This document shows positions 1 to 12,100 of a stretch of DNA of 64,000 nt, piece after piece; the stretch's first letter is position 1, and each line of letters opens with the position of its first letter. The translations under genes and the position numbers were made by a program. The stretch lies in contig CM082587.2 of the NCBI GenBank assembly GCA_040954595.2, positions 6,014,001 to 6,078,000 of the forward strand. The letters run 5' to 3'. This stretch comes from Balanoglossus misakiensis. Taxonomy: Eukaryota; Hemichordata. The notes beneath the pieces were generated by a model that saw only the letters and a program-made list of their open reading frames with translations, ran no database searches and was not told the DNA's origin.

Positions 1-1092
1 GGAAACATCATGACTGAGTCGTTGACACTGGAAGCAACGTCAAAATGAAAACGATGTCCAGCATTTGAATTTGGCGACTTTTTCTTCCTTACCGATTTTC
101 GCCGCTATGATGCCTTCACAACTTTAGAGTACTGGCCCACTTTTGGTATTTTTTGAGGAGGTTCTGCTCGAACAGGTGTTAGCGTACATTGTAACCTTTG
201 CTTCTGGGTTTGAGGTACCAGTACAGACTGGTCTTATAAACGGGATTTCTACAGCTATTAGATATATTCATGAGAAGTGACCGGGTTGGAGACGTTCTAT
301 TCAAAAGCACATGCATATATATATGTTGTCAATCCCTGAAAAAATTGGGAACAAGCTGGCAGATGAATCCAGAAGGTTTTATATAATGTCCAGAGACTGT
401 TGCCGCTGCACTCACTATCGATCAATCGTAGAAACCACAGCTGGTGGCTCAGGACTTACAATTTTAATACAAAAATTTATGATGTGCCAGTACCCTAAAT
501 TCCAAGTTTGAAGCTATTGTCTTTGATCACCCTGATAACAAACACCAGAGAGTCGGTCTTTCACCAGCAGTATATAGCGTACTATGACATCTGACTTTTG
601 ACAAGAAAAAAAAAATCGTTCAGCTGCGGCGCATTTTGTAGTCAATGGACTGCTTCATGCCTGCAACTGCACGAGCATCAATTATATGTGGTTATTTACA
701 GTATCGCTTCACTAACAACATCACTTGAGGCATTGCAGGAAAGTGATGGTATAATTTATAAACAACTGAAGAAGACATTGGGCATCCATGTACCGGTACA
801 TATATACCACAGTGTTGAAAAGGGTGTGTATGTGTGTGTCCGTAGGTGCATATGTGCACGAGGGCCGGGGTAAGAATATGCCGAATCTCTTTGAGAAACG
901 TTATGCAAACAGACAAATGGACTTCGAATTCTCTGTGGAGATATTTCCAAGAGCGCGACACTCCGTGACCCACAGTTCTCTAAGCTACATAAGTGATGAA
1001 CTCTCATTGGCCTAACTTCCTTGCGATTCATGGTTTGAATTTGAATATGCTAATTAGCAGAAAGTAAAATGCTTCTTACACATTCACCACAG
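1..1092. other. Intronic or intergenic DNA, no supported gene
   Basis: AT-rich, CpG-poor sequence. Short open frames on both strands (up to about 93 codons) overlap each other, mostly lack a good ATG context and show no splice-bracketed structure. No repeat was recognised before the MITE copy that starts near 1093. Confidence 0.5.
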
Positions 1093-1287
1093 TGTTGTAA
1101 ATAGGGAAATTTTCGCGAACGATAAATTTTCGCAAACTTCGTGAGAGCCAAACGCGAAAATAAGAATTCGAGAAAAAATGTTTTTCGGAGATATTGATGC
1201 ATAGTGAAATACAAGAATGCAAATATAAATCGTCACGTATGTAACAGTTGCCTCTTTTGAAATCGCAAAAATTTCCTGTTTTACATG
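1093..1287. mobile_element. Degenerate TA-type MITE, 'TTTTCGCGA' family, older copy
   Basis: This stretch aligns along its length with the intact element at 14812-15020. Shared blocks are GATAAATTTTCGC, the GAGAGCCAAA word, a GAAGAT/GAGATATTGATGCA-like centre and a right end close to TCGCAAAAATTT...GTTTTACA. Several CG dinucleotides of the younger copy are CA or TG here, which fits decay of methylated CpG. The ends are eroded, so boundaries are approximate and no target duplication is visible. It has no coding capacity. The family call rests on comparison of the two copies in this window. Confidence 0.7.
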
Positions 1288-1702
1288 TTTCCAACTGCAA
1301 GGAGTACTCTGACCATGCATTGAGCAATAAGAGCGAAAAACAATATCACATATTCCTTCATATTTTGGAGGCTCCTAAAATTGGGTAATAGGCATTGCCT
1401 ATATCATTCACAGATGGTGCTTATTCATGGGTCATCACTTTTTTTTGACTGGCAGTTACAAAGTCAGGTCTGCTTAATTGAAGGATTATATGGTAACTTA
1501 ATATGTCAGAAACTTTCCTGCTTCTTCAAGACTTTATGTGCATTTTGAACAATTAAAATCGGCCTGCGCCAGATGTTGGTCAGACATCAAAACCATTTAC
1601 TCAGTGCCGTGGACAATGGATCTTGAAACAGATGGCACTCTACAATTTCAATTTTATCAACTCTGCGGGTCCTGATCACAGACGGTTGAAAGTATACAGA
1701 AT

Positions 1703-1834
1703 GCAAATTTAGCCACAGTTACCATGGAAAGTTGAGATCTAGCCAATCACAGGTTTTCAGGTGCCATGAGACAAAGACTAGGACACACCCTTTTCACCAT
1801 ATATGGGCATATGTAAATTAAGAATGATTGTATC
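1703..1834 (+). repeat. Dispersed repeat, partial copy (matches 24851-25013)
   Basis: Positions 1703-1752 match 24851-24901 directly and match 24567-24612 in reverse complement. The shared core contains GAGATCTAG and a TTAACC/TTAGCC word. After a spacer, 1774-1830 again matches 24954-25013, including TCACCATATATGGG. By eye identity is around 75-80%. Only one inverted arm is visible here, so this is probably a truncated copy of the element seen more fully near 24.6 kb. The element class is unknown. Confidence 0.65.
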
Positions 1835-2850
1835 CCTTTAAATAAACAAATTTGATTTCAGTGATTTTGCTTAGGTTGGGGAATATGGGTCATGACTTAG
1901 GAACCCTGTTAAATAAACACTTCTGCTACCTATCAATTTGATTGTACTGATGTACACAATACCAAGGGTGATTTCGAAATCATTGCGTCTCATTAATGAA
2001 CTTTTAAATAAAAGTTACAAATCAATATATGCAAAATTTAAAAATGTCAATTCCCTCGAAAAAATGTAAATTATGACAATCTATATTTTCGTTCCTGAAA
2101 TCTTGATAGACAACAAACAACAGATCTTACAGACTGAAGTGGTGGAAGGGGTGGGTGTTTTTTTTTTACAGACATTGATTTCCTATATGACGTTGATCTG
2201 GGAATATCAGCTGATAAATGTAGCGCACAGCCAACGACGGCGGCATACTAGCATTGCTAGGTGGGGACGCGTTGTCTAACATGACGCAATACCATAATGG
2301 CATGCAAAAATATGCGCGCGTTGTATCACTGTGAACCCACAAGGTCAACCCAATGTGAGCACGTCTGAATGCGAGATGACTCAGACAGCTTTGAATGCCG
2401 CTTATTTTTTCCCCCTTCACACACTACTGCTGTTTGCTTTGTGATCATTAAAAACGGAACCAGCAATTCTTTCCAACCAAACAAAACGTTTAGCAACTTA
2501 GAAAATTGAAAGCTTTTGATTCAGATTGTCCCCCTTCGCGAAAGTAAACATCATGAATGGAAGACTCCCGGCTGTAATTATTTTTTTTCAATCAAGACAT
2601 GCCAGGGTAATTAAAAATGACGAAAGAAAATGACGAAAAAAAAAGTCAACGTAGCAAAGTTCGCAAGGTTGATTTAACTGTAAAAGCCAACATTCCCCTG
2701 CCCAGGGTCACCGAACATATTGTCAGTTATTATACTGATTATTATATTACGTATTAAGCGTTTCCATCACAATTTTTGATCAAGCATTAACTGTGATAAC
2801 TTGATATACCATTATATTTCATCTAGTATCTGAACACACCTGTAGTCTCA
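1835..2850. other. AT-rich non-coding DNA
   Basis: No supported gene. A T-run ending in an AG near 2170 looks like a splice acceptor followed by about 35 open codons and a weak TAG|GTGGGG donor near 2261, but nothing else supports an exon there. The rest shows only short overlapping open frames. Confidence 0.4.
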
Positions 2851-2852
2851 GG

Positions 2853-2904
2853 CACGCACATACACACACGCAAACACACACACACACACACGCACGCACA
2901 CACA
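2853..2904. repeat. (CA)n microsatellite, interrupted
   Basis: An imperfect CA repeat with CGCA and CAAA interruptions over about 50 bp. A 69-codon frame reading through it on the minus strand (poly Val-Cys) is a repeat artefact. Confidence 0.95.
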
Positions 2905-5267
2905 TCAACTTCTAACTTAATTGTAAAAAGAATCCAAATTCCAACCTTACATGTATTTGCCTCTGTTTTTTTTTTACACTCTGATGTGAAAATCACCCTT
3001 GTGGCTCTCTCTCCTCGCTGAACGACCTTCACCTCAGTTCATTATTGTATTTCAACTTTTTGCACAAATCACATGAAACGAAACAAGCTAATGCCCTTTC
3101 CCTCGCACTCAGAGAAGCTAAAACTGATCAGTCTTTTTTTTCTTTCCTATTTGTTTTTGTATTTAATCAGCGACGTATACAGCAATGGCCGCGCATTGTC
3201 AAGGCTGATGTGATTCGCCCGTCACGGATCACACGATTATATATAACTCCCACGTCTATGCGCGCACGTCTGTCTGCCAACAATAAACCGTCTGGGTTTC
3301 TGGTGGTAAAACAGCCACAGCTGCCACGCTCTTTTTTTTTTGACTACCAAACCAAGAAAATACAACAACAAAAACTTTACAGCGTGCAGTGATCCCCCCT
3401 CCCACCCCACACATAAAAAAATCATTTCAGATACGTCCACTTGAAAAACTATCTGGCTTACGGTTGACCTTCAGACGTTCATTAAATGTTTGTCTGTGCA
3501 GACAGACATTATGTAAAGGTCCTTTACCTCGAAATTAGGTCAGTCGCGGCCACCGTCTGTCTACCACATATTACACGTCAACTTCAGAATGTAATAAAAT
3601 TATCCAGAAATTTACGCCCCAAACCGCACCACACAACACTTCTGATCAAGACAGGGATTTCTCCCCCCCCCCTCCCTCCCCTCAAAATTACAGAACAATT
3701 TCCAACATTGACAGCACACAGTTTCATGGGGAGCATTTAATTCTCCAATCACATTGACATTGTCCTGGGAGACAATAGAACAAATAAAGGCGTTCTTAAA
3801 AATGCTGCCCAGCCAGAAACTGCAGGTTTCCTGTATAAACAGTTCAATTTTGATCACCCCCCCCCCAAAAAAAAAAAAAAACACATGAAATTTCGAACTG
3901 CAATAAAAGGTAGCGGTTGGTAGACATTTTATTCTCAGCTGACCTCATCTTTCCTATGTCTACACATCCTCACATCAACAAGGTGGCATGCATCAAACAT
4001 ATTTGGTTTGCTCCATATAACGATGAATCATATGGACGCTTACAAATCACCACACTCCCATCCCCGGATTTGTAATCTAAACATGTGGGCATTTTGTAAA
4101 AGGCTGGGAAAAGGTGAATGTGTGGTATATATACCCAGCATTGGGCTTTGTTTAATTTAAAAACACTGTCAATTTTATCAATCTGTTTCGGATATATTTT
4201 TTTCTTTCATTTACTTTGCTAATGGAGGGACTATGTGATGCTGGTGACTTGCGCAACATCGCCAATTCATTGGTCGTTCGAAAATTGCCAGTTACTGAGT
4301 TAGCAACATTTCGGTCCTCTCTGAAACAACGCCAATTGGCATTTGAAATCAAGAATAAACACACACTTGCAAGTCAGCATTGTCAACCTCCCTCCCCCTT
4401 ACAGTTTTCAACATTTACCAAAACCTCTCAATTTCACTCATTTTAACACTACCATTGAAGCTAACTTGCAATCCAGGGGCGATATAGGGGCGAAACTCAA
4501 AAATTCCTTGAAACATCAGAAAAATGTGTGTATTCCTATGTACAGGCTCACCCATAACAGGGCTAATTACTCCCCATACAGTACTGTATAGTCTGCATGC
4601 TGCACTTTATAAAAGTAGGCCTAGTACAATTTACCGGTAGTAATACCGAAATATGCTCCTAATTGCCCGTACAGCTCCATAATTACAATTATCTTTTAAT
4701 AGCAGATAATTTGCAATTTACTGTTGGAATCACTTTCAAAAGCATGGCGGCCATTATATGATTTGAATGTAAAACTAAACAAACCAACGTGCATGTGGGT
4801 CATTGTCCATTGTTGATGACTGACCGCCATGTTGGATTGTACCGCAAAACAAAAAAAATCAACGCAGAACTTATTCCAGAATTGATTATGGAAACCATAT
4901 TTTTAGGTATACCTGTTGTTATGGAAACAGAATCAACATGAATACTGCTGAGATAAAATGTGAAAAAAAGATTGAAAGACTAACACTCAGCATACAGTAA
5001 TTCTTGGTTGCTATGGCAACACAACTAAAATTTGCTGTTCTGACCAATATTTTTTGTAACTCTTTCATTATTTAAACAAATCAGGTAATAAGACATGACC
5101 AATCAGAACTGTCTGGTTTCCTGAAAGATGAAATGTCATAGACACTAATCTCGCCAGAAACAATATCCTTGCAAGACTAATACTCTACTCGAAATACAGT
5201 ATCAGGTTCTATTCATATTTTACTCTTACTCAGTTACAATTTTTTAGAATATTTTTTTACTTCTCAT
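2905..5267. other. Non-coding DNA with homopolymer tracts and an X-box-like site
   Basis: Holds C10 at 3663-3672, C10 followed by A15 at 3857-3881 and several T/A runs. Frames of 70-115 codons (for example 3045-3392 plus) lack start context and splice support. The 4152-4446 frames on opposite strands are mutual shadows. An X-box-like motif at 5007-5020 is listed separately. Confidence 0.4.
5007..5020. promoter_or_regulatory. X-box-like (RFX) palindrome
   Basis: GTTGCTATGGCAAC matches the RFX consensus GTNRCC-N2-RGYAAC with one mismatch and is nearly palindromic. A related degenerate word (GTTGTTATGGAAAC) lies about 95 bp upstream. RFX factors are known to bind such sites, often near ciliary genes. 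Whether this one is used cannot be told, because no promoter or first exon was recognised nearby. Confidence 0.35.
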
Positions 5268-5425
5268 CCGACCGGGCGAGATCCCATTTACAAGATGAGG
5301 AACCCACAACTCCTGTGGTTAAGGAGAAGCAAAAAGTGCCTTGCTCGAGGGCACAGCATTGTGGCCATGTCTGGGTCTCAGTGAGCTCTTTACCTTTGCC
5401 ACAATGCAAAGGCACTGCAAGAAAA
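5268..5425. repeat. SINE-like fragment with GTGCCTTGCTCGAGGGCACA motif
   Basis: AAGTGCCTTGCTCGAGGGCACA near 5335 closely resembles GTGCCTTGCTCAAGGGCACA, a word I recall from many tRNA-related SINEs of fish and marine invertebrates. The following GGTCTCAGTGAGCTC could be a decayed GGATTCGAACCC box. On the other strand a TTTTCTTGCAG acceptor-like string is probably incidental. No second copy exists in this window, so the call depends on remembered motif similarity. Confidence 0.4.
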
Positions 5426-6322
5426 GGTCGTTTTTGATTTCTTTCTAGGGGGGGGGGTGTTCTATCTATTTTTAGTTCTTGTCACAAAGCACATTTCATA
5501 AATATCCTACCACCCCTGAAATACTTGTGTAATGCAGTCTTCCCTGGCCATAAAGGCTCAAACCATAGGAAAATAGGGAGGGAACAGGTCGCACATTCAA
5601 TCACAGAAAAGGACAGATAATGCAATGTAATGTTCCCATTGCAAAAATTAAACTTTTGTTTATGACTGTCAGCAGAAGTGGTAACTACATGAAGAGATCC
5701 TGATGCCTGGGTTTTCAAATGAACTGCAAAATTAACATAAATTAGCATATTGTTCAATATGTAAATAAAATTCAAATAAACATGATACATTTGAATATTA
5801 ATCATATGTGTGATAGGTCAACTTTCTTAATAAGGGAAATGCATTCTCACTTTCATATCGTCAACAGTGTAAACTATACTGGTATTTTTTGATGAGATTA
5901 TCACTAACCCTCAGCTCAACCTGGGCCTTCATCTTTCTAATTTTTTAGTCCACATCATGTTGTATTTTCAGCTTATTTCTATCACGCAATTTGTTTTAGT
6001 ATTTCATGAAAGCTGTGATGAAGAACAAGTAGTCAAGGATCATATCATCCATTGTCGCGGTGTGAGGTAGCGAGACAGCCACCACTGTGCTGAAACTAAC
6101 AACCGACAAATATTTCCCCTCCCCTCATCCAAATCTGCCACCTCCCCCAAGTTTTTTTTTCTCTCGTGTGATCCATCTGAGAAAGAAGAATTTCTGCACA
6201 AGATGGTGGGAAAAGTCTAAAAGTGCTCGTTCAAGTAATATTCGTGAATCCCAAGTAATGGACGCGATCCTGCTTGAGAACGGGAACGAGCTCGCACAAG
6301 GCTCCAACTCCAAGATTTTCAG
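5426..6322. other. Non-coding DNA, G10 run at 5448-5457
   Basis: AT-rich up to about 6050, then more CpG-rich. The 107-codon minus-strand frame at 5482-5805 has low-complexity composition and no support. Nothing else recognised. Confidence 0.4.
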
Positions 6323-6408
6323 TCCCGTCCATTGTTCAACAGGTGGTCATAGCTGCTGCCTATCGCCGGACCCGAGACTACTCCAACATCCCCCAGGCTA
6401 TCACCCAG
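6323..6408 (+). CDS. Candidate internal exon (86 bp), unknown product
   Basis: The interval sits between an acceptor-like CAAGATTTTCAG and a good donor ACCCAG|GTCAGC. One frame is open throughout and reads like folded protein, PSIVQQVVIAAAYRR followed by TRDYSNIPQAITQ, with two bases carried in from the previous exon and ending on a whole codon. The same frame stays open upstream into about 6274, so a later acceptor or an earlier start is possible. Codon choice is C/G-rich at third positions compared with flanking DNA. The minus strand is open too but lacks splice signals. I do not recognise a family. Confidence 0.3.
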
Positions 6409-7290
6409 GTCAGCGTGTCTACGTGTGGTTATATATACACACAACCTCACAGCTCAAAGTCTCATTTTCTTTCGGGTTTTGCTTGTAACAAGTAAAATAA
6501 AAGTTCAATGTGAGGGAAAAACACAAGACACCAGAGAAACACCGATGTTCGACCACAAGATCCGAAGTTTCCCAGCTCATCAATCTTGATTAAGCCCGCC
6601 CGGCAGACACAACAGACTCGGCACCTAGAAATCTCACCAGCAACTTTTTTTTGTAAAGTGTCTCTGGTGAATGCAAAGTGCATTTTCGTTTTGTGGCGGC
6701 TTAATTGTCAGATCTGCGCTGCAGCCATTTGTACTTGAGTCACAGTCATTGTGAGTCACGAACAAAAAGACCCCTCATTACACGCTAACCTTCTTTACAA
6801 AGGATTCTGCCGAAAATGTAGGTTGAAATTCAGAACGGACGGCCATTCAGAGCACATGATTTTTTTTTTAACTGCCGCATTGGTTCAAGGCGGGGAAGAG
6901 AAAAAAGGAAAGAAACAGTCGGCCCACTTAATTAAGACTCGGATTCCGTAAAACAAAAACTCTCTTCGCGCAAGAGGAGAATACATCAGTGAGCGTTGCA
7001 AGTCTAGAAAGTTCACCTAAGGTCACGTCGGGGCAACATCACAGGTGGGCCAGACAACGCCACTCAGCTACCTTGCCCTTCTAATCTCACAGTTGTAACA
7101 AAAAAACATTTACCATTCACAGTCACATTTCAAAGCTGAAAACAATCGACATAAACAAAGATGTCGTTTAAAAAGTCGCAAAAAAAAAGAACTCGGAGAC
7201 ACTCGATCAAAGGGCAAGTTACTAACTGCCTTTCACACCACACCAACACTTCTTCCTGGTACTCGAGGAAATCTAGAAATTTATGGTTGT
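6409..7290. other. Intron-like DNA, moderately CpG-rich
   Basis: On the minus strand near 6615 there is an acceptor-like TTTCTAG followed by a short Cys-containing open stretch (CRVCCVCRAG), but the frame and donor are poor. No other feature supported. Confidence 0.35.
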
Positions 7291-7294
7291 GTTT

Positions 7295-7410
7295 GGAAAT
7301 GCACGGTCACGTTGTGTCGGCGAGTGCCAGGCTGCACGTCGTTAACAAGATCGTACACGCCACATCCTCTGCGGGTCTGTCGCTTTCTCTCCGAGTACAA
7401 CAACCCAGGA
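7295..7410 (-). CDS. Possible exon, low confidence
   Basis: Minus-strand frame containing LLYSERKRQTRRGCGVYD and DVQPGTRRHNVTVHF, ending in TAA near 7282. The composition (Arg-rich, balanced) is more protein-like than neighbouring frames. A possible acceptor, GGAGCTAG, would admit it in a phase compatible with the donor of the exon at 8042-7946 (one base carried). The acceptor has a poor pyrimidine tract and no polyadenylation signal was seen. If real it would be the C-terminal exon of the same transcript. Unrelated chance remains quite possible. Confidence 0.18.
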
Positions 7411-7945
7411 GCTAGCTCCAGTGTGGAAATTATCCAAACACTGAAACTGTGAGATTGGTAGTCGAAACTATAGATTTCTGGCTGGTCGTGGTGAACAAGT
7501 TGTGGGTTATGTGTACGTCGGAACATCGGAGATCTGGTGTGCATGCAGAGATCCAAGAACCGAGTCCACATATCCTTTGATCGTATATAATATATACACA
7601 GACACACAGCCAACACACAACAATGGTTTAAACTTCACATTAGGACACACGCACAAAAACACAAAAAGTTGAATGGCTGTATCGATCGATGCTTTTCAAA
7701 TTTGGCATTCACCTTATAAAGTTTTCTATTTACCGTATGAAGGAACATATAGTACAAATGTTGTTTCACTTGAGTGGGTTTTTTTTTTATCTAGCGCCCA
7801 CCGACATCAGCCATTGTGAATGACATTGGGAGTGTGCGTTTTTTTTTTTTATTATCGGGTCCGTACGCTCATAGTACCATGTGTGTGCGTGAACTCGCAA
7901 TACAATGTACATACAGAGAGAGAGGCAAGAGTTCCCCCCGCTTAC

Positions 7946-8042
7946 CTTGTCGAGACTGCCTGTCTGGGCCGAAACCGTTGCTCTCCGTGAAGGAACTCAG
8001 CCGGGCGGCAAGATCTTGGCTACCTGGAAAGAAAGCGAACAT
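7946..8042 (-). CDS. Candidate first or internal exon, unknown product
   Basis: The minus strand shows a textbook donor CAAG|GTAAGC at 7946/7945. Two models fit upstream. In one, ATG at 8042 in a good context (A at -3) opens MFAFFPGSQDLAARL and then SSFTESNGFGPDRQSRQ, 32 codons plus one base. In the other, the pyrimidine-rich CGCTTTCTTTCCAG is an acceptor and the exon is 8023-7946, a 78-bp exon with one base carried at each end. The second model is phase-compatible with the first exon at 31467-31344. The peptide is Ser/Arg/Gln-rich without a recognised domain. Confidence 0.4.
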
Positions 8043-8960
8043 GGTTACCGTCCGGTGTGACCAAGTCCTGTGAGGGATACGCGTCACCAAGCCTCCGTCC
8101 TGCTCCTTTTCATGGCCACAAAATTCTTGCACATCTCCTGTCTGCCGGGCCGGCCAAGTAAAGTGTGCCAACGTAAGGGGTCAACATATGTTCAACTGCA
8201 CTGCGCTCCCTTAACTCGGTGGGAAATGCTCACGCGTGTATACAAAAAAAAAAAAAAAATCCTGCCAGTCTCTTTTTGTGCTTTTTTTCTTCGTACGCAT
8301 GCCCCGTATTCTTGTCTGTTCGTTGTCTATTTTTAAAGCGCATTCAAAGCCCCCCGACTCACCAGCTCAAAAATCGTCATAATTGAAAATTGAAACTTAT
8401 GCTCCTCCCATAATAGTTAGCACAGCAGGTCCAACAAAACTAGTTAGTTCCATTACAATACAATTAACATCCATTTTCAACACAAACGTAACAATTAATT
8501 TTGAGAAAAAAACATGATTTGATCTTTCATATAGTCCCTTCACAATGTTTTTCTCAATGCTACATATACATATACACAATAAAAAGGGGACAAAACACAC
8601 ATTTTGGGGTAATTTTTATACTTTGGTTAACGTTTTTCGACCAAAGTGTGAAAATCAAATGCAGACAATAATCCTGTAATTTTATTGCTGTTCTTATGCC
8701 TGGTGAAAAAAAACATGATCCAATATCAGCATCTGGTGAATAAGTTGGCAAGAATCAAAATTAGGTACAAGAGAGATTTCTCTGAAGAAACAAAACACAG
8801 AACATCAAGTATTGATGACCAGACCAAAAACATTCCCCTACCATCAAAGAATACATCCGAATATTACATGCGTTTACTTTCTAACTGCTCGATCAAATTT
8901 TCTTCTTCAGTCTTTTTTCCAAGAATTACGAGCACTGAATTGATAATATAAAGGGAGAAA
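8043..8960. other. Non-coding DNA with a lone minus-strand donor
   Basis: A strong donor GAGCTG|GTGAGT lies on the minus strand near 8361, preceded by a short frame starting ATGACG (MTIFEL). The matching acceptor upstream is weak, so this may be a non-coding or alternative 5' exon feeding the exon at 8042, or chance. Remaining sequence is AT-rich with no supported gene. Confidence 0.3.
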
Positions 8961-8961
8961 A

Positions 8962-9111
8962 ATGGCAGCTGCATCAGTTCAGGTCAACGTCACCATCAAC
9001 TCTCGCACCTCAGCTCGCCAGACTCCTACACTCTCTGCGTCGTGCCTAATTGATTCTTTCAAGAGTGGATTGTTACAGAGGAGGGCTACAATGGCCGCCA
9101 CTAATGCATAG
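8962..9111 (+). CDS. Small ORF, possible first exon (49 aa)
   Basis: ATG in a strong context (AAAATGG) opens a Ser/Thr/Ala-rich frame MAAASVQVNVTINSRTS ending at TAG after 49 codons. A TATAAAG word lies about 15 bp upstream, too close to act as a promoter for this start. An internal CAG|GTCAAC could be a donor after seven codons. The CpG content rises locally. No family recognised and no polyadenylation signal follows. It could equally be a chance frame. Confidence 0.2.
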   Translation: MAAASVQVNVTINSRTSARQTPTLSASCLIDSFKSGLLQRRATMAATNA

Positions 9112-12100
9112 TTTCTGTTCTCTCAAAGGGAGGGAGGGGGGGGGGGGGGTTGTAGCCGTGTGCTGTTTTCAACTCTCCTCTCCCCAAAAAGACGACATTT
9201 GTAGCGGTTTTAGCTCCGGCGGAAAAACTGGCCCGTCTCGAGGCTGCAGGACAGCGAGAGAGACTTATCGGCCGGCCGGACCACTGAACTGGTGATCTTT
9301 AAGAATATCTTGGAAGAAACCACTGAATCTCAAATGCTTGCAGAACTTTCCTTGGAGTACAAACTACAACATTTAACTTGAAGCCTATACATACTGTGGC
9401 TCTGAAAATCTGGGGAGCCAATCTCCATGACAACGGCAGAATAAAATCCTTTCACCAAGATCATCACAATCCGAGTCTGAAGCTGACACCAGGATGTTCA
9501 AATTTTGTCACAAATTACAGATAAACCCCCTTAGACAGCAAATCTCACCAAAAAATTTAATTTTGCTAAAATATTTGTCAATTTTGTCTTTCCTCGCCAT
9601 CTCTAAATTTCTGATTCAGCCCCAGTGTGAGGCTTCACTTGTGAAAAATGTGTCGCTTGGCGTGAGATACATACAGTAATGCATACAGTGATCATATGGC
9701 CCACAAGAATATATTCTCAGTGTACAAAGAGAATATTTTCCAAAATACTTAACAAAATCGTTTATAGCTTCATGCACTCACCGTTTACTCATAAAAGTAA
9801 ACTGTTTAAAAAAAATTGGTTTCATGTTGCCAGGATGAAATATTTTTGTGCAAATCAATGGATGATCTTTCAAGACGCAAGGCAGGCTGGGATATAATTT
9901 GGAGGTTTTAAATGTTATATTTGGATTTAATATAACAGATGAAATTTATTATTATATAAATGTTTTAATCATGGCAACAACTGTGCCTGGCACTAAAATT
10001 AACAGAAACCACAACAAAACACTTTCCAGTACGGAGTATGTAGCACACAAAATTTGCAAAATGTCTTCTTTGTAATATAAAATGGATATTCAGTTTCTGA
10101 AACAGCAATCCTTTAATGGCAGTGGCAAAGTAATCGACAAGCGGTCACATGGTGCCTTGTTTCCCGAAAGAAATTCGACGTGCCAGGCAAAAAAAAATGA
10201 AACTGTTTTATCTATACCACTGGTACCTTCTGCAAGTTCACTGGCTGTATTCCCAATCAGTAATTCTACACTGACGTTTAGTATACCCGTACAATTAAAA
10301 CAGCCAGCAAATTGCTTTAAGGGTGGACGATTAAGATGTATTTTGATTACCGTGGTCAAATTTACACCAAATTTTGGTTTTGGTGGCGCTTTCATGATTT
10401 GTGAGCCAGAATGTTTCATGCGCTATCAATGAAGAATGTTTGAGGGGAAAATTCAAAACAAATATAAATTAAAAAGCAACATCAACTCTAGGATGTTCAT
10501 GAAACCAATGCTCAATTTTTAACAGCTACAATGTAATATCCCATTTGAAGTAAACTAAATCACACCAAAGAATGTCTAGCCACTCAGCTTCATAAGAGTG
10601 CAATGTTTTGTAAGGATTCGCACATAAATGTGTCTGATGTCATGAGAACCGAAAGATGCATGGCTTGAATGAAAATGCATGTCACCATAAATATGTGTGC
10701 AATGCATCGAAGGGACAATGCTGGTGCTTTCCCTTCCCGGTCCTGGACTGGTGCATGATGGGATAGATGCATCAGCGGTGGGAGGTTCCTGACACCATAA
10801 GTAATTCATTCCCTCCCCCACCCCCCACCCCCCCCCCCACCCCACAAGAGGATGGAAAATCCTCCTACAAAACTTCCAAGAGCTAAGTGTAACACAATTA
10901 ATGGACAACTTCTGCTAGATTCCAATTGCTATGTACATGTACACGCACAAGTTTTTGAAGAGTATATAATGAACATTTCAGATGCATAAACCAGTCGGAC
11001 CCTCTCACATATTCATCTAGTAATTGGAAGTGATGGGTTTGAAGTGGAAAAAAAACCCACACAGCCTGATGTTACATCAGTATAAAGTTCCTTTAAAATT
11101 CACAGTGTTTCACGCCTGCCGTTACAGTTTCACCTTTGTACAGTACTGACCTGTGATGAAGGGTGTGTCATATTTGAAGGGGGGTACTAGTAGATAGGTA
11201 GGTGTGGGAGGGAGGTCGGGTGGTAGCTAGTACATTTGTAATTTTTTTCCCTGTGTGATTTACTACATGTTAATCTAAGTCACAGAGATTCATTATATAA
11301 AACTGCACCTAGCCCCCCCCCCCCCCTCCCCAATTCAGCTACAGTAATGTTTTACAGAAGTTAAGTTTTTGTTTCAAACTTTCTCATCAGCATATTACTA
11401 TAGATTCGTGAACGTTTGTAGCTGTATACAACTTGTAATGGCTTCAAATCTCACTGGGGTACTGCACGTACAGATGTTTGTTGTCTTGAAGCGGTTTTCA
11501 ATTTATCAAAGTAGATGCGGGTCACCGCTTTTTTCATCGTGTTTCACAGTCGCCTGACGAGCTTGCACTTTTCATGGAAGTCACGGCACTGTACGAAAGT
11601 TGAACGGCAGTCTGATGAAAAGTCTGACCTCTCTGGCAGGACAGGGTCACTGATAAGCCGTCAGAGAGAGAGGGAGAAGTGGGAGGGGGGGGACGCGGAC
11701 AGTAAGAAATTGAGCTTGAGTATTTATTTATAAGCGCTTGTTATATATGGCGCACGCCCCGTGTCTCACCCCAGACACCATTGTTCCCAGATCTCGTCAG
11801 GGACACAGCCAATGAAACGCCAACAGCCAAAATGACATCAGCCATGTACGTGACACAAGTTAGCGCTGGCAGACGCCATTGTCTGCCCGCTGTACAGCGC
11901 CATTGTTGAGAGCAAATGCACACCGCACCCCCAAAGCAGCAGGGCCCTCTCACATACATACACGAAGACCTTTCCATTTTCAGAAAAACCCTATTCTTCT
12001 CTGCTTAAAGCTGGATATATATTATTTCCGACGTGGCCAGCGCAAAGAATCAAGATCCCCCAACATTTTTGGCAGATATTTGCAAGAACGTAAATCTCCA

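Noticed and set aside
5390-5425. Minus-strand TTTTCTTGCAG acceptor followed by GTAAAG 21 nt later as a microexon
   Set aside because: The sequence lies within the SINE-like fragment, which explains it better.
10082-10432. Opposed frames of 116 and 109 codons
   Set aside because: Mutual shadows in AT-rich DNA. Neither has splice sites or a start in good context.
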